Assembly: GCA_029204225.1 (NCBI GenBank)
Contig: CM055100.1
Coordinates: 48,469,252-48,533,251 of the forward strand
From: Diphasiastrum complanatum
Taxonomy: Eukaryota > Streptophyta > Lycopodiopsida > Lycopodiales > Lycopodiaceae
Direction of reading: 5' to 3'
Length of the DNA stretch: 64,000 nt
Shown: positions 1 to 10,690 of the stretch, in pieces
Layout: each line of letters opens with the position of its first letter
Numbering within the stretch: the first letter of the stretch is position 1
Translations under genes and position numbers: made by a program
Notes under the pieces: generated by a model
What the model saw: the letters and a program-made list of their open reading frames with translations, nothing else
Told to the model about the DNA's origin: nothing
The model's database searches: none

Positions 1-565
1 GGGCGAGGAGTCGGTGGAGGATCAGTGAGGGATGTTTAGAATAGATAAGGTCCAGCCGTATGTGGCAGACTGTTGCTATGTAGTTTTCGGCAGTTTATGG
101 TGCAGCAAATAACTAGATGGCTGCTTGAAAAAGTGACAGTATATGTGATGTTATCTTGATACAACAGTTGAATATATATATATAGTTGTTTTTTGTGCAA
201 CGCGAGCCTGGTCATGTAAGATGCAATCTCTGTAATTTTTTTAAATGCAGATGTATTACATGTGTTTATGAAATGTCGTTTGGGGTGTAGGGGTGATTGC
301 TGTGCTCATGATGTAGGTGCATATATGTGAAGCTAGCATTCACTTCAAACGAAATTAAATGAAAAAAGGATTCACACATGCACATAGAATTCGACATAAA
401 ATTGAAAATACAGCATCACATGTACAGAGCAACATACGCATAATGTGCAGCAAATAATGTAGGCCAAACACTGTATATAATGTGAAAAATCATCTGAGTA
501 CAATGGCAGACCGTATGCTAGAGACAAACTACTGAAACTAAAATAACAAAGCCACAATCAATGCT
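1..565. other. no gene recognised
   Basis: Only short, low-information reading frames are present. The stretch is AT-rich, with a short TA run near 173-182. No LTR, coding domain or RNA gene was recognised. Confidence 0.5.
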
Positions 566-900
566 CTAACTCAGACTCAGACTCAGACGAATGCTCTGGA
601 GACAACTCAGGGCCCCGAGCAGCCGATCATCTCTGCCTGTCCGGAACTGGCATGGGCTGTGTATCCGAGGAGGACTCGTCATTCTCATCCTCCCAATCTG
701 CCTCCGCATCAGCCCCCAAGCAAGCCAAACCAACAACACCTGCTCCAACTGGCTGTGATACTGCACCTCTACTTGTACCTGTTCTTCTGTGGCCTGTGCA
801 TCTGGTGCTATGTCTTCTTGAGTACCTGCATCTCCCCCTTGATCCATGCATGTATCCAATCCTCCCTGATCTTGTTGTTGAAATGAGAACTGTGGCATAA
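530..900 (-). pseudogene. possible hAT-type transposase C-terminal tail
   Basis: Two overlapping minus-strand frames read as a Gln/Glu-rich segment followed, after a frame change, by an acidic Ser/Asp/Glu-rich end (ADWEDENDESSSDTQP, then a stop, then SSESESELEH and a stop). Acidic serine-rich tails are common at the C-terminus of plant hAT transposases, and a similar tail follows a real hAT dimerisation domain at 44056-44400. No dimerisation domain is visible here, so the family assignment rests on composition alone. It could equally be the end of another mobile-element protein. Confidence 0.25.
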
Positions 901-913
901 CTGGAACTGAAAT

Positions 914-1274
914 TTAAGGATTTGAATCCAAGACTTTAGCGGTTGCCTTTTCATAATCTTTGATAATTGCTTTGGCCTTAGCCAACTTAATCGATGCCGT
1001 ACGTTTTAACTTATCAAATCTTTCTTGAAACCCTAGTTCGGTAGGTTTCAACCTTCTTGAACAAGTATTGGATCTCATCCAGTGAGATTGGATGATCAAG
1101 TATTTGCGTCTGGAGATAAGTATCGCGTTCAAGGGTGGTCTCATCCAATTCAACAGAGCAACAAGAAGGTAGTTTAGCACAAGATCCAAGAGAATGCGCA
1201 GTTACGCAGCCTTCAAATGGGAAGTGTAATGCTAAGGGAAAAACTGTGGTTGATGATTGCCCTTCAATGAGCAA
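914..1274 (-). pseudogene. unrecognised coil-like reading frames
   Basis: Two overlapping minus frames together give a charged, helix-prone segment (LQTQILDHPISLDEIQYLFKK in one frame; KLKRTASIKLAKAKAII in the other). This looks like one protein broken by a frameshift near 1060. I do not recognise the family. It lies directly upstream, on the same strand, of the acidic tail at 530-900 and may be part of the same element. Confidence 0.2.
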
Positions 1275-1691
1275 GATTAAGCCAAAGTCTACTTATTACA
1301 CGATGCAACAAACCCCCAAGCCAAATCGGGGTATATCCATTCTTCAAAGGCCAAATTCAGGAAATCTAAGCTCAAATAGGCTACAATCCAGCAAGAGCCA
1401 GCACTCCAAGTATCAAGGCCTTGTCCTCAAGCACTAATTTTGACTGTTGAAGAAAGTCTTCAAGTGCAGGCTTATCATGAGAATCTGGATAGACTAAGCA
1501 ATCAACAACCTATGGCATATCCGCAGTACCACTTGAGGGAGACAATACCACTGGGAGAAGTAATGTCGATCTATCATGATCAATATCAACCAGCCTTCTC
1601 ATGGGATCCTCTGATGGATGGTGTCAACTACCCATTTGTCGATGAACAAGATTATCAGGCATGGCTACCAGACCCATGCGGATATTATTAA
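1135..1691 (+). CDS. unrecognised ORF pair
   Basis: A 100-residue and an 83-residue open frame lie head to tail, separated only by a stop and two bases around 1437-1440. The first is Ser/Gln/Lys-rich and disordered-looking. The second is rich in Tyr, Asp and Pro (contains SIYHDQYQPAFSWDP and ends PDPCGYY). The composition is protein-like but no domain is recognised. It overlaps the minus-strand frames above, so at most one strand is real. It may be a fragment of a mobile element. Confidence 0.2.
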
Positions 1692-2046
1692 AAATCTGGC
1701 AAGTCCACGTTCTTCCTGATCGTCATCATCCAATAAAGCCTCAAGTTTTATGTAAGCGAATTCTATCCATGCTTTTCCTCAAGCATCCATGTCCCAACAA
1801 CGAACGAGCCAACAACAACTATCTTCCATGACAATTATAGGCATAGTGCTGAGGGGCCTGCACTACTTTGGGCCGAGGACCCTGTTGTGGGTATTTCTTG
1901 TATTAGTAGATTAGTGAGTCCCACCACTTTTTACTACTGTTGGCCAAACCTTACTAAGTGGGCCCCACCATAGTACAATAGAGCAATAAGTGTGATGCAC
2001 TAGCGTCTTCTACGTGTATAAGCCCAGCCCAATGAGCACACTAATT

Positions 2047-2131
2047 AAATAGTTTAAGTTGTTTCCTAGTGACTTGGTCCCTAGTTGCAAATAAAATAGT
2101 TTAAGTTGTTTCCTAGTGACTTGGTCCCTAG
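2047..2131. repeat. 47-bp-period tandem duplication
   Basis: A 38-bp block beginning AAATAGTTTAAGTTG and ending GGTCCCTAG occurs at 2047-2084 and again at 2094-2131, separated by a 9-bp spacer. The copies appear identical, so the duplication is recent. A CT-rich tract (about 2149-2206) follows immediately. Confidence 0.9.
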
Positions 2132-2148
2132 GTCTCTCAACCTAGGCA

Positions 2149-2206
2149 TTCTCTCTCTCTCCCTTTCTCTACTCTCTCTCTCTTCTCTCTCCTCTCCCTC
2201 TCTCTT
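2149..2206. repeat. CT-rich imperfect microsatellite
   Basis: Interrupted CTCTCT and CCCTCTC runs. They mark the downstream (minus-strand) border of the gypsy protease remnant that starts just to the right. Confidence 0.8.
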
Positions 2207-2280
2207 AGTGCTATGCAGGTGAAGGCGGGGTTGTCGCTCCCAGCGACGAATCTTTGTACTACGAAGATGACACAACATTT

Positions 2281-2640
2281 TTTAGGTGCCCCAGTTATGA
2301 ATAACTTGCGCAACTCGTTACTATGGATGGCCCAATAAGACACGATATACATTTGGTGCGTCAGGTAAGTCCATTACTACAAAAGTAATGACAAACTGCA
2401 CTCCAACAATTTTGACAGATATATCTTCAACCATCCCTTTAGGATAAACTATCATTTAATCGGCTAGCTTTATAGCAAAAGTGACAGGCTTGATCTTAGT
2501 AAGGCCCCACTTTGCACATAGCTTTGTTAAAATCAGATTATTTTTGGAACCTCCATCTATCACGGCTGTTTCTTTACCAAACTATCTATAGGGTGATGTT
2601 TCATTGCTCACTTTCCTAGGCTGCTCCAACGTTGAGTATG
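2281..2640 (-). pseudogene. gypsy-type retropepsin remnant
   Basis: Read on the minus strand, the frame contains VIDGGSKNNLI, which matches the position of the aspartic protease active site (D-[ST]-G) with DGG in place of DSG. About 70 residues later it contains YRVLLGHP, the conserved flap/ILLGRPW-type motif of Ty3/gypsy proteases. Internal stops interrupt both the middle and the LLG region, so it is dead. It lies downstream of the zinc-knuckle gag at 3078-3949 on the same strand, as expected for gag-pol order. Reverse transcriptase and integrase are absent: the remnant ends at the CT-rich tract. Confidence 0.65.
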
Positions 2641-3077
2641 TCAAATCTTTTTACTTATACTTATGTTGCTTTAGGCACTAGCTTAAGAAATTCTCCTAGT
2701 GTAATATTCATCTTGCTTGATAGAATATTCATGATCATTTCCATTTGCGACACTTCAGACTCTATCATCTTGAAGGGTTCTTCATGATGCTACAACTGAG
2801 TATTAGCATCCGTTCATGGATCTGTTTGTGGAATAGGTGAAGAATTGGCTTCGAATGTTGCTTTAGCTGCTTCCATGGCTTCTTCTTCTTGCAAATGTTT
2901 AATCCACTACCTCACATTCTAGTATCTCTTCTTTTTTGAGTTGAGATTTGGATACACCCTTGATGCAGTAGGTATATCTGTAGTTGGTACGAATTCAGCA
3001 GGTCCTGGATCAACTAGAATCTTTTTCTGCTTCCAAGCTCTGGTAACAACCATCAAAGGTACACTTGGTTCAATAGG

Positions 3078-3949
3078 TTAAACTATTGGTCTTTGCTTGA
3101 TCATAATCATATTCACTAGAGCAGTAATTAGTGATGGTTTTAGTCTTGTTGGACAATCCTTGTAACAATGGCCATAACCACATTCACGACAGAAAGGGAC
3201 AAACTTTCCTTTGTTTGGGCATTCCGCAACTCTATGGTTCTCTCCACATGCAAAGTATCCAAGTGGTGCTCTAGCCCATTGTCTCGGTGCTTGTTGTTGC
3301 ACAATATCATAGATAACATACTACTCTGAAGGACCAATCTCTTGATCATTGATGTGATTCCATTGCTCATTAACATTGTAAGGTTCTGGTTCCAATAAAC
3401 TAACAAAAGGAGCTTGTTGTCTTCGTGGAGCTAGCAAAGCTGGTCGTTCAGAAAATCCAAGGGCAAAGTTGTGAGCCTTAGCTTCAGGACCCTTTGCATA
3501 ACTAGTTTCCCGACATACCTTTGCTGGATAATCTGAGGATTAAAAGAACAAAAGGTTGTTTGATGTCTCGTAGAATTGCATAGATAACAAATAGTATTCG
3601 TCATTCGTTGCTACAATGTTGGACATTTGTTCATGGTGTGATTTCCCACACAAATTGAACACCAGACATTTTCCCAGCTATGAAAGGTCTTAGCAAACTT
3701 TTCAAGTTCTTTGTTTGCTTTACCATGAAACTCCTCCAAGGCTTTCAACTTTTTGTCGAACTGAGATTGCATTTGCTGCTTTTGACCAAGTTTCTCGAAC
3801 TCGTTGATCATCAATTCCGCAGTAGCATTAATATTCGTGGATGCAATAGTGGTGGATGTAGTAGTGGTTTGCCTCGTTGTATATGGCAACATTCCAATAT
3901 TCGGTTCATCATCAGAATCTCCATCCTCCTCTCGTAGTGCATCGTCCAT
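3078..3949 (-). pseudogene. gypsy gag, C-terminal part with zinc knuckles
   Basis: Minus-strand frames carry an acidic linker, a Thr-rich stretch, a charged coil (NEFEKLGQKQQMQSQF) and then cysteine-rich knuckles. CSICVGNHTMNKCP fits CX2CX4HX4C. Downstream in another frame, FACGENHRVAEC and CRECGYGHCYKDC are two further degenerate knuckles, with a first Cys missing in one and spacing altered in the other. In the family this is the nucleocapsid part that binds the element RNA. Frame changes between the knuckles show decay. The N-terminal gag core is displaced to 5223-5696 by the insertion at 3952-5213. Confidence 0.7.
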
Positions 3950-4094
3950 AGTGTTGGAATTTAATCTAACTCCTACTCATCCCAACAGCCCTCCCTCCTT
4001 CTCTAAATTCTACTATCTCAAATGTAACCTGCAGAAAATTGAACTGTCGCTACCATCTGGTTTTTTACTCGCATTTTTGCACAGCCGAAAAATG

Positions 4095-4400
4095 CAAAAA
4101 ACTCGACACTGTTTTTATACTAAGTTTTCTAACAAGCGACACTACAGTTTTATATGGGTTTCTACACAGGCGAAAAACCCGACACTACAATTTTACATGC
4201 AATTTTCAACAGGCGAAAAAGGCGAAAAACCCAACACTATGTTTTTACACGAGTTTTTTGATAGGCGAAAAATGCGACACTTGCCCTACAAAAATCCGAA
4301 GGTGTCCTACAGGTAAAGACAGTGTCCTACAAATCCCGAAGGTGTCTTTTAAACGTCAAAGGTGTCTTACAAATCCCGAAGGCTGCCCTCAAGTAAAGGA
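4095..4400 (+). repeat. short dispersed repeats within the insertion
   Basis: Variants of GGCGAAAAA (near 4168, 4213, 4264) and of AATCCCGAAGG (near 4334 and 4371), with GTGTCCTAC/GTGTCTTAC copies between them, recur within about 300 bp. This gives a locally repetitive LTR-like segment. The function is unknown. Confidence 0.5.
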
Positions 4401-4690
4401 GGCCAAAAGGCCAAGGAGTGTTGCATTTCCAATCTGCCAAAAATACACATATTGTCGCTATCAGACCAAAAAAATCTTCACGCTCCATCAACGAACTGAT
4501 CTACTGATCATATTAATGGTTGTAATCAATCTTGTAATTGTAAAGTTAAGTTTGTACAAGATCTTTTCAGCTTATATGTATATATACATGTAATTGAGCG
4601 ATTGAAGGCCATAAAAGATGAGAGGATTATGATACGTAAGGTCAGATAGCGGAGAATGCCTTTTATCAGTAGTTGACTCCTCAGAGTGAG

Positions 4691-4694
<4 letters not shown>

Positions 4695-4724
<30 letters not shown>
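4695..4724. repeat. (GA)n microsatellite
   Basis: About 15 uninterrupted GA units inside the 3952-5213 insertion. Confidence 0.95.
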
Positions 4725-4729
<5 letters not shown>

Positions 4730-5222
4730 GAACTTTAGCAATTGTTCTTGGATCTGTAAGTAGGATCACGCGCTTATCAACGCAATTGTATTATGGTCTG
4801 AATGTTGTTTTAACAACCTTTCATTATACAGAGTTCACTATTGTTCTACTTCATTGCTTTCTTGTTGAATGATAACTTTCACCCCCTTTTACACAAACAC
4901 CATTATCAGAGAATTGTATGGTTGTCTACGACGCCTAAATTGATTTTACATTCTCTTAATATCAGGTTATCAATATTAGAGGATTGCATGGCTGTCTCAG
5001 ATGACTAACTGTTTTTGCAATCTTTCTTTCACGGCAGTCTATGACTCCTACACTAACAATCTGATTTCACACACAAAGAACAGCTCGTAACTCCATTCTC
5101 CAAGTAATCCACGATCCTGCTGGTTATAACAATTTGTTTTTCTTCCAATAGAAGTGGTATTAGTATTGATATCTATTTCCGCCCATAGAGTGATATCAGT
5201 GCCTGGTTCCACACATAGCATT

Positions 5223-5696
5223 TTATAAAGACATATATTCTATATGGCAAAACAGCTCATGTCTAATCCTCTTCGGTAGACTTGCTAACCACATAATCAT
5301 AGCTTCATCAACAATTAAATCGGAACCACACTCAGATTTGAGGTGTTTAACCCGTTCAATATAGTCTCGCACCCCTTCTCTCTTTCCCATTTCAATTCTA
5401 CTTAAAAAGAGAAAAAAATCTTCCATCAATTTTTGAGGTTTAAATCTTGTGATGAGGGCTTGTTTTACAACTTCCCAATCTGCATGTTTTGTTTCATCTT
5501 GATTATAGAACCAATCTTGTGCAGCTCCAGTTAAGGCCATCGGAAATAGCCTAAGTTTAGCCTGCGAAAAAACTTCGCCATATACCTGACATGATTCTGA
5601 ATAAATTTTGAGAAATCTAATAGGATCAGGAAATCCATTATACTTTGGAATCTCTAACCAAGGTGACCTTCTAACAATCACTGGTGGAACATCCAT
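5223..5696 (-). pseudogene. gypsy gag core domain
   Basis: A 157-residue minus-strand frame starts MDVPPVIVRRSPWLEIPKYN. It contains the hallmarks of the Ty3/gypsy retrotransposon gag domain: FPDPIRFLKIY, then ALTGAAQDWFYNQ, then a W..V..AL..RF block, then the YIERVKHLKSECG helix and a final MWLASLPKRIRHEL. This domain builds the virus-like particle of the element. A stop ends it a few codons before the insertion site at 5214. After the insertion the same frame resumes at 3949. The ATG at 5694-5696 is a plausible native start. Confidence 0.85.
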
Positions 5697-7741
5697 TGTA
5701 AATCAATTCAATCAGACAATGAGATTGGATCTAGATTTTTCAATCAAATCCTATCTCATATCAGATTTGTAAAACTTATATCACTTGACAATAATCAGAA
5801 TTCTGATTTTTGGAAAAAAGATCTTTGATCAAGTAATCGACACTTCTAGATAAGAATTTTTCATAATCACTATTAGAATAGAACAAAATGACTCAAAAAT
5901 TTGGCAGAGGTTAGATCCGGCAGATCAAAACCTAAAAATAAAACAGGCGAAGGTTCGTCATTGCTATTTTGAGTAAAAAAACATTGATCTAGCTATTTTT
6001 TGTCGAACTCACTGACAGTAAATCTGACTCAAATAAAGCTAGGAAAGAACTGGCGAAGGTTCTTGTAGGCGAACAATCAATTTTTTCAACTGGACGAGGA
6101 TTAAAATAGACTTTTTGCAAGATCCTGATAATGTTAATCTTTGTCGAACTCTCAGATGATGACTTACTATATTTAAAATTCTCAGAAAAGTCAGCGAATA
6201 TTTCGGCGAAGGTTGCAAGAGTAATATTGTTATTTTTCCAAAAAGACTCCTTTTTGACAAATGGCCTTGACAAAAATGTTCGCCCAATTCACTGATTATC
6301 AAAAATAGTAAGTAGGACTGACACAAACTTTGGCGAAGGTTCTTCAGCTAGCTCATGACTTGTGACTACTTGACTGGCTCACCACAGGTCGGAGGCTCAG
6401 TCCTTGACTTTCTAACTTGCTATGGGACCTTAGGGAGCGTCACCTTTTAGAGTCTTACAAGGCACATTGGGTGCACCCGAGTAAGCGTTACAACATCCTC
6501 CCCTTGTTTAAAAAAGTTGATGTTCTCATCAGGGCCAAACTAGAACCTAAGACTCATGGCACGGGCTTAATTTACCGGCCAAACTTTATTCGCAAGATCT
6601 GGTTTTGGAGTGCCCATATGGTCGAATTTCTCAACTTGGAAAAGACTAGAATTTTCAAGAAGATTGGGGGCCCTCTCTTCTGTTTTTGCTCATCATTTTA
6701 GAATGCCCAATTCTCACTCATCATTTTAGAATGCCCAATTCTCAGTTATTTGTCTTGCTATCTAGCGGCCTATTTCGGGTGGATTTCAGCGCATTTTCAT
6801 CTGATTTTTCAACGCATCTGTTTCGGCATCTGTAGCAACTGAAGAGCTATTTCACAGCCAGATTTGCGCTTTACAATAAGGTGCTATAGCGCATTCTTCT
6901 CTCATCAAATTTGGTCGATTTTTCCAGTCAATGAATGCATCATTTTTTAGGAGGGGTTCAGCGCACTTCCTGCGCATTTTTCAGAGCAGAAAACTCAGTT
7001 TCCAGATCTAAGAAACTCAAACTCAAACTTAAAAATCAGTAGTGCGCTTATTTGATTTACAAAATCAATAATACAAGACTTGTTATTACGCGCACTTCCA
7101 AGCTATTTCCAGCAGCCTATTAGTGCTTTCCGAGTTAGACAACGTCTGTAATTATTTGCAAGATTGCACATCAGAATCCAGCCAGATTGGGCACAACCTT
7201 TCCAGTTCTATCAGCGCACTTTTTTTGCTAGATTTTAGCACGTTTTCAAGACAAATTCAAGCACCTAATCTGATGTTGGAAGGGACAGAATTCAGTAGTG
7301 AAAATTATTGGCATGATAGTGCTATGGAAATAATTGTAGGGTGGAGACTGGACCTGTTCTTCCCAACGACCATATTCATCCACATTTTTCCAATTTTTTA
7401 ATGCATGAATTTGTGAAGCAGCCAGGCGTTAAACAACAGCTATTTCGACGAAATTCTCGGGGCCAGAGTTCTGATTTTTGAAGTAGTGCTTTTTTCTATT
7501 GAAGACTTGGATTTTTCAGTACACCATTTTGGAGCAAAAATTTGGGTTGCATGCAACTAGTAATCGCTTGGAGCCATTGCTGAGGTGAAACACCGAGGTC
7601 TTACTTCTACGACCGTTTGCAAGCTGAAGAATATTCTTGAGATCCAATTGAAGAGTGGGCTTTCGCTCAGAGCTAAGTCTTCGCTCCTTTTTCTTTTTGG
7701 TTTGTTTTAACGTATTGCTACCCTTCTTAGAACACTGACAT
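5697..7741. other. non-coding, LTR/leader-like debris
   Basis: No coding domain. The motif GGCGAAGGTT recurs near 5947, 6053, 6203 and 6331. A tandem copy of TTTTAGAATGCCCAATTCTC lies near 6698-6744. On the minus strand a purine-rich run followed by TGTTGTAACG (boundary near 6495) resembles a polypurine tract and gypsy LTR start. If so, the LTR would run from 6495 down towards the gag at 5696. No primer-binding site was found, so this is tentative. Confidence 0.3.
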
Positions 7742-8540
7742 GACGACTCCCTCAGGAAAATCCCATTTCCCTTGGAAACGCTATTAACGAGCTCGAAAAA
7801 GAATCTCTTCGTTTTAAAGAGGAAAAGGCAGCTATGGATGTAGATGAGAAATATGAGACATTCAATAGAGATCATTTTGTTTTTTGTTTATAAAGAACAA
7901 TATAAAAAATTAGAAACTGAGGTAACTAGTTTAAAACACACTTTAAACAGCATGCAAACGAAACAAGACAAATCTTTTGCAAAAATTAAAAGCCTATTTG
8001 CTTTAGTACCTCCTACTCCTCTCGATCCAATTTCAGCTTTAGTTTCAGTTCCATACGCAATTTCAATATGCATTACTGTTACCCGTACCTCTGTTACCCG
8101 TACCTCCCATAGTTCCTACCTTATCGGGAGAGACTAGAATAAATCTAAGTTTATTTAAAGATTTGAAACTATCAACTTTTAACGGAGAAGAAAAGGACAA
8201 AAATATCGATATTCTTCAAACTTTTCTTAGTAAATGGAAGAATATGCACGCACTAAAACAGATCCCAAACCATTTACAAACCTTAGAAGCTAGCTTATCC
8301 CTAGGTCCCATGGCCTACAAGTGGTGGCTAAACCTCCAGGAGACCGCGGGCAGACCCCCCAGTCATGGAAGGCCTTCCTAGGAGAGTTTTTGCCAGCCAA
8401 TGAGCTTGATAGGGTTTGGGAAGCTTGTGAAAAGTTATTTATGGACAAATCCCTAACTCAGTATATATCACAGTATAGTGAAGCTATCCTTAAACTTAAA
8501 AACGTTGATGACTATCAGAAAGTCAGGGGCTTTGTCCATG
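7742..8540 (+). pseudogene. gypsy gag (second element)
   Basis: Plus-strand pieces in shifting frames give a coiled-coil N-terminus (NAINELEKESLRFKEEKAAM, then KKLETEVTSLKHTLNSMQ). A gag core follows: LSTFNGEEKDKNIDILQTF, LGPMAYKWWLNLQE, WKAFLGEFLP and LTQYISQYSEAILKLK. The order matches the gag domain of chromovirus-type Ty3/gypsy elements. Frameshifts near 7890, 8135 and 8340 break it. No 5' LTR was recognised upstream. It is a different element from the minus-strand gypsy at 2281-5696. Confidence 0.75.
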
Positions 8541-9033
8541 CTAAACACATCATTAGGCAAGTCCAAGATCGAGCTAAGCAATATGCATATCGACACAGAT
8601 GGGATGTTCGGTTCTCCTCTGGTGAGAAAGTCTTTCTCTGAGTCCCAGATGACTCTAAAACCCTCAAAACAAGAGTGTGTGCTAAGTTTATTATGGTCCG
8701 TTTTCCATTATTAGGAGAATAGGCGAAATTTCCTATGAGCTAAAACTCCCGACCAATACTAAAGTCCATCCAATTTTCCATGTTAGTCGGTTAGGAAGGG
8801 TTTTAACTAGATTAGGTAATCTAATTAGGGACAGTGTTCTAGTTCCCCTCGAGGATTCTCAGCAACTTCCACATGAGCTAGAAAGTATTCTCAGCATTAG
8901 GGAGACATAGACTCGTCCTATCCTATATCAATAATATTTAATCAAGTGGAAGGATCGGCCAGTTGAGAATGCCACTTGTACACTTCGACAGTTATATCCA
9001 AATTTTGTCTTAGAGGACCAAGACAGTTCGTAA
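8541..9033 (+). pseudogene. gypsy integrase C-terminus and chromodomain
   Basis: Directly continuous with gag, the sequence reads VQDRAKQYAYRHRWDV and FSSGEKVFLRVPDDSKT, the integrase C-terminal end that precedes GPF/Y-type blocks. Next come KLPTNTKVHPIFHVSRLGR and LIKWKDRPVENATC...LYPNFVLEDQD, a chromodomain-like end. Protease, reverse transcriptase, RNase H and the integrase core are all missing. Stops and frame changes show it is inactive. The run ends at a polypurine tract. Confidence 0.8.
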
Positions 9034-9490
9034 GGGGAAGGGAGTGTTACGAGACCGTAACAGTACCGACCCAACAATATATCTGGTTATGGCTAACCAC
9101 CAAAGGGCAGAGGACAGTGTGAGTTAGAGACATGCACGCATACCATGCAGTCAATATGAGGGCCAATAATGCTTCGCGAACACATGCAGACGCATGCATA
9201 ACAGTTAGAGACCATACATTCCTTCAGTGATAGACTGGGACCCCACATGCAACAATAATCTAGTGCATGCAACATGATCAGTAGGATTGGCAGTAGCTCC
9301 CACCTACCACTCCCATGCAAACACACACTGGGCTAGGAGGGGCATTCTATAAGAGAGTGCATTGCCTGGGTGGATCAGACTAGCTTTGCCTTCGATGTGG
9401 TTATGCTATTCCTGACAAAAGCTTTGCATAATGGTCTTGAAAAGTGAGCAGGGTTCTTCTAAATATTATTGATATCTGATCAGAGTCAAA
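9032..9490 (+). mobile_element. polypurine tract and 3' LTR of the gypsy element
   Basis: AAGGGGAAGGGAG (9032-9044) is a polypurine tract, followed at once by TGTTACGAGACCG (9045), a typical chromovirus LTR start. The 3' end is not defined; it probably lies near 9480-9490. An ATTCTATAAGAGAG run near 9345-9358 may be the TATA element. The left LTR was not found, so the end cannot be set by comparison. Confidence 0.6.
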
Positions 9491-10435
9491 ATGTTCTTTT
9501 CTGGAATACTCTTGTAGTGTATTTCGAAGAAAAAAAAGAGTTTGCAAACCATTCTATTTGATTTTTGGTCAAGTTGTGATCAAATAGTTTCAAATCTACT
9601 CAAAATATTCAAGATGTCTCATTCTAGTTTTATGTTTAGACGTTGTATTCAAATAGAAGAGTTTGATGTAATATTATGTTCTTTGTAGATAATGTTTTTA
9701 GGACCAAGTTTGTGGTTGCTTTCTGACTAACGATTTACAGATTTGTAAGATTGGCCTCCAAACTAGCGATGGAAAAATTGGATCTACTTACAAATTAGTG
9801 GTCCTATAGTACTATAAATGCACAAAAATAGACAACTAAAAGATGCCCATAAATGTCAATAATCAACGATTTCAGAGCTTGTAGATCTGCGACTGTCAAA
9901 AGCCTAATACATGACTTACTTTCCAGTGACCTACAGTTAGGAAAATGCCTTGCAGACAAGTGACGGATTGTTAGGAGATAGTGTAGAACTGGTTGTAGGT
10001 AGGGTAACATGACTAGGCAAGTACATGTCATAGAATAGACAAGAACTGTAATCAAAAGCTCAGAACAAATCATGATTACAAATTGACTGGCTACACTTCT
10101 ATTTCGCTTCCACGGGGGGCCACTACCGTGCAAGTAATTGTATCCTCAAAGATCTAAATTATGGCCATGATTCTGTGGCTGCATTGAGGTAGTATACAAT
10201 ACAAAAGAAAGAGAAAACAAAATATACAATACAATGAAAATAGTATATAAGAAAAAGTTATAGAGAAAGAAATCTTAGTTGCACATAACAAAACAAAAGA
10301 ATCGTACTTGGAATGAGACAAATGAAATTGATAGAGTGGAGAAGAAGCGCCAAAAGCCGATCTCCAACAATCTCCTACAAGAATAAAAAATGAAAAAACC
10401 CTAGAAAAATAACACGGCTTTGAGATTTCAGTCAC
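9491..10435. other. no gene recognised
   Basis: AT-rich, with only short unconvincing frames on the minus strand. No domain, LTR or RNA gene was seen. Confidence 0.45.
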
Positions 10436-10690
10436 GGATGTCGGATTCCGTCGGAATTTGACGTCCGCTTTATGCTTTTTTTATGCATGGACAAGTGACA
10501 TCATCAATTAAAAAGTTGTAGTCTCCGAAATGGGATGCCGGATTCTGACATATTTATTGTCCGTCGGAATACAACATCCAGAAGAAAAGAAAATTCAGCA
10601 AAGCTTTTTTTATTTTTATTTTTATTTTTTTTAATGTTGTCGGATTCCGACGGATTATGAATTTTTTTCGAATCCGTTGAAACCTTGTGT
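10436..10690. repeat. cluster of CCGTCGGAAT motifs
   Basis: CCGTCGGAAT occurs at 10448-10457 and 10561-10570 and inverted (ATTCCGACGG) at 10644-10653, among further CGGATTC variants. The arrangement suggests a degraded inverted-repeat element with a T-rich centre. No target-site duplication was defined. Confidence 0.4.

Larger units (their letters stand above)
3952..5213. mobile_element. 1262-bp TG..CA insertion splitting a gag gene
   Basis: The insertion starts TGTTGGAA and ends TTCCACA, short inverted ends typical of an LTR. It is flanked on both sides by the 5-bp direct repeat CATAG (3947-3951 and 5214-5218), as left by a retroviral-type integrase. Without the insertion and one CATAG, the minus-strand gag frame passes from the core at 5223-5696 into the C-terminal part at 3611-3949 in phase. 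Inside there is a GA microsatellite and no recognised retroelement domain. It is most simply a solo LTR, or a small non-autonomous element. Confidence 0.7.

Noticed and set aside
5160-5213. Possible primer-binding site at the end of the 3952-5213 insertion
   Set aside because: GTGATATCAGTGCC resembles the tRNA-complementary motif, but it lies inside the insertion bordered by the target duplication, so it cannot be the site after a 5' LTR. Treated as coincidence or a relic.
5989-6326. Two overlapping minus frames of about 95 residues
   Set aside because: No gag, pol or other domain. They lie in the LTR/leader-like stretch next to the gypsy gag and look like chance openings.
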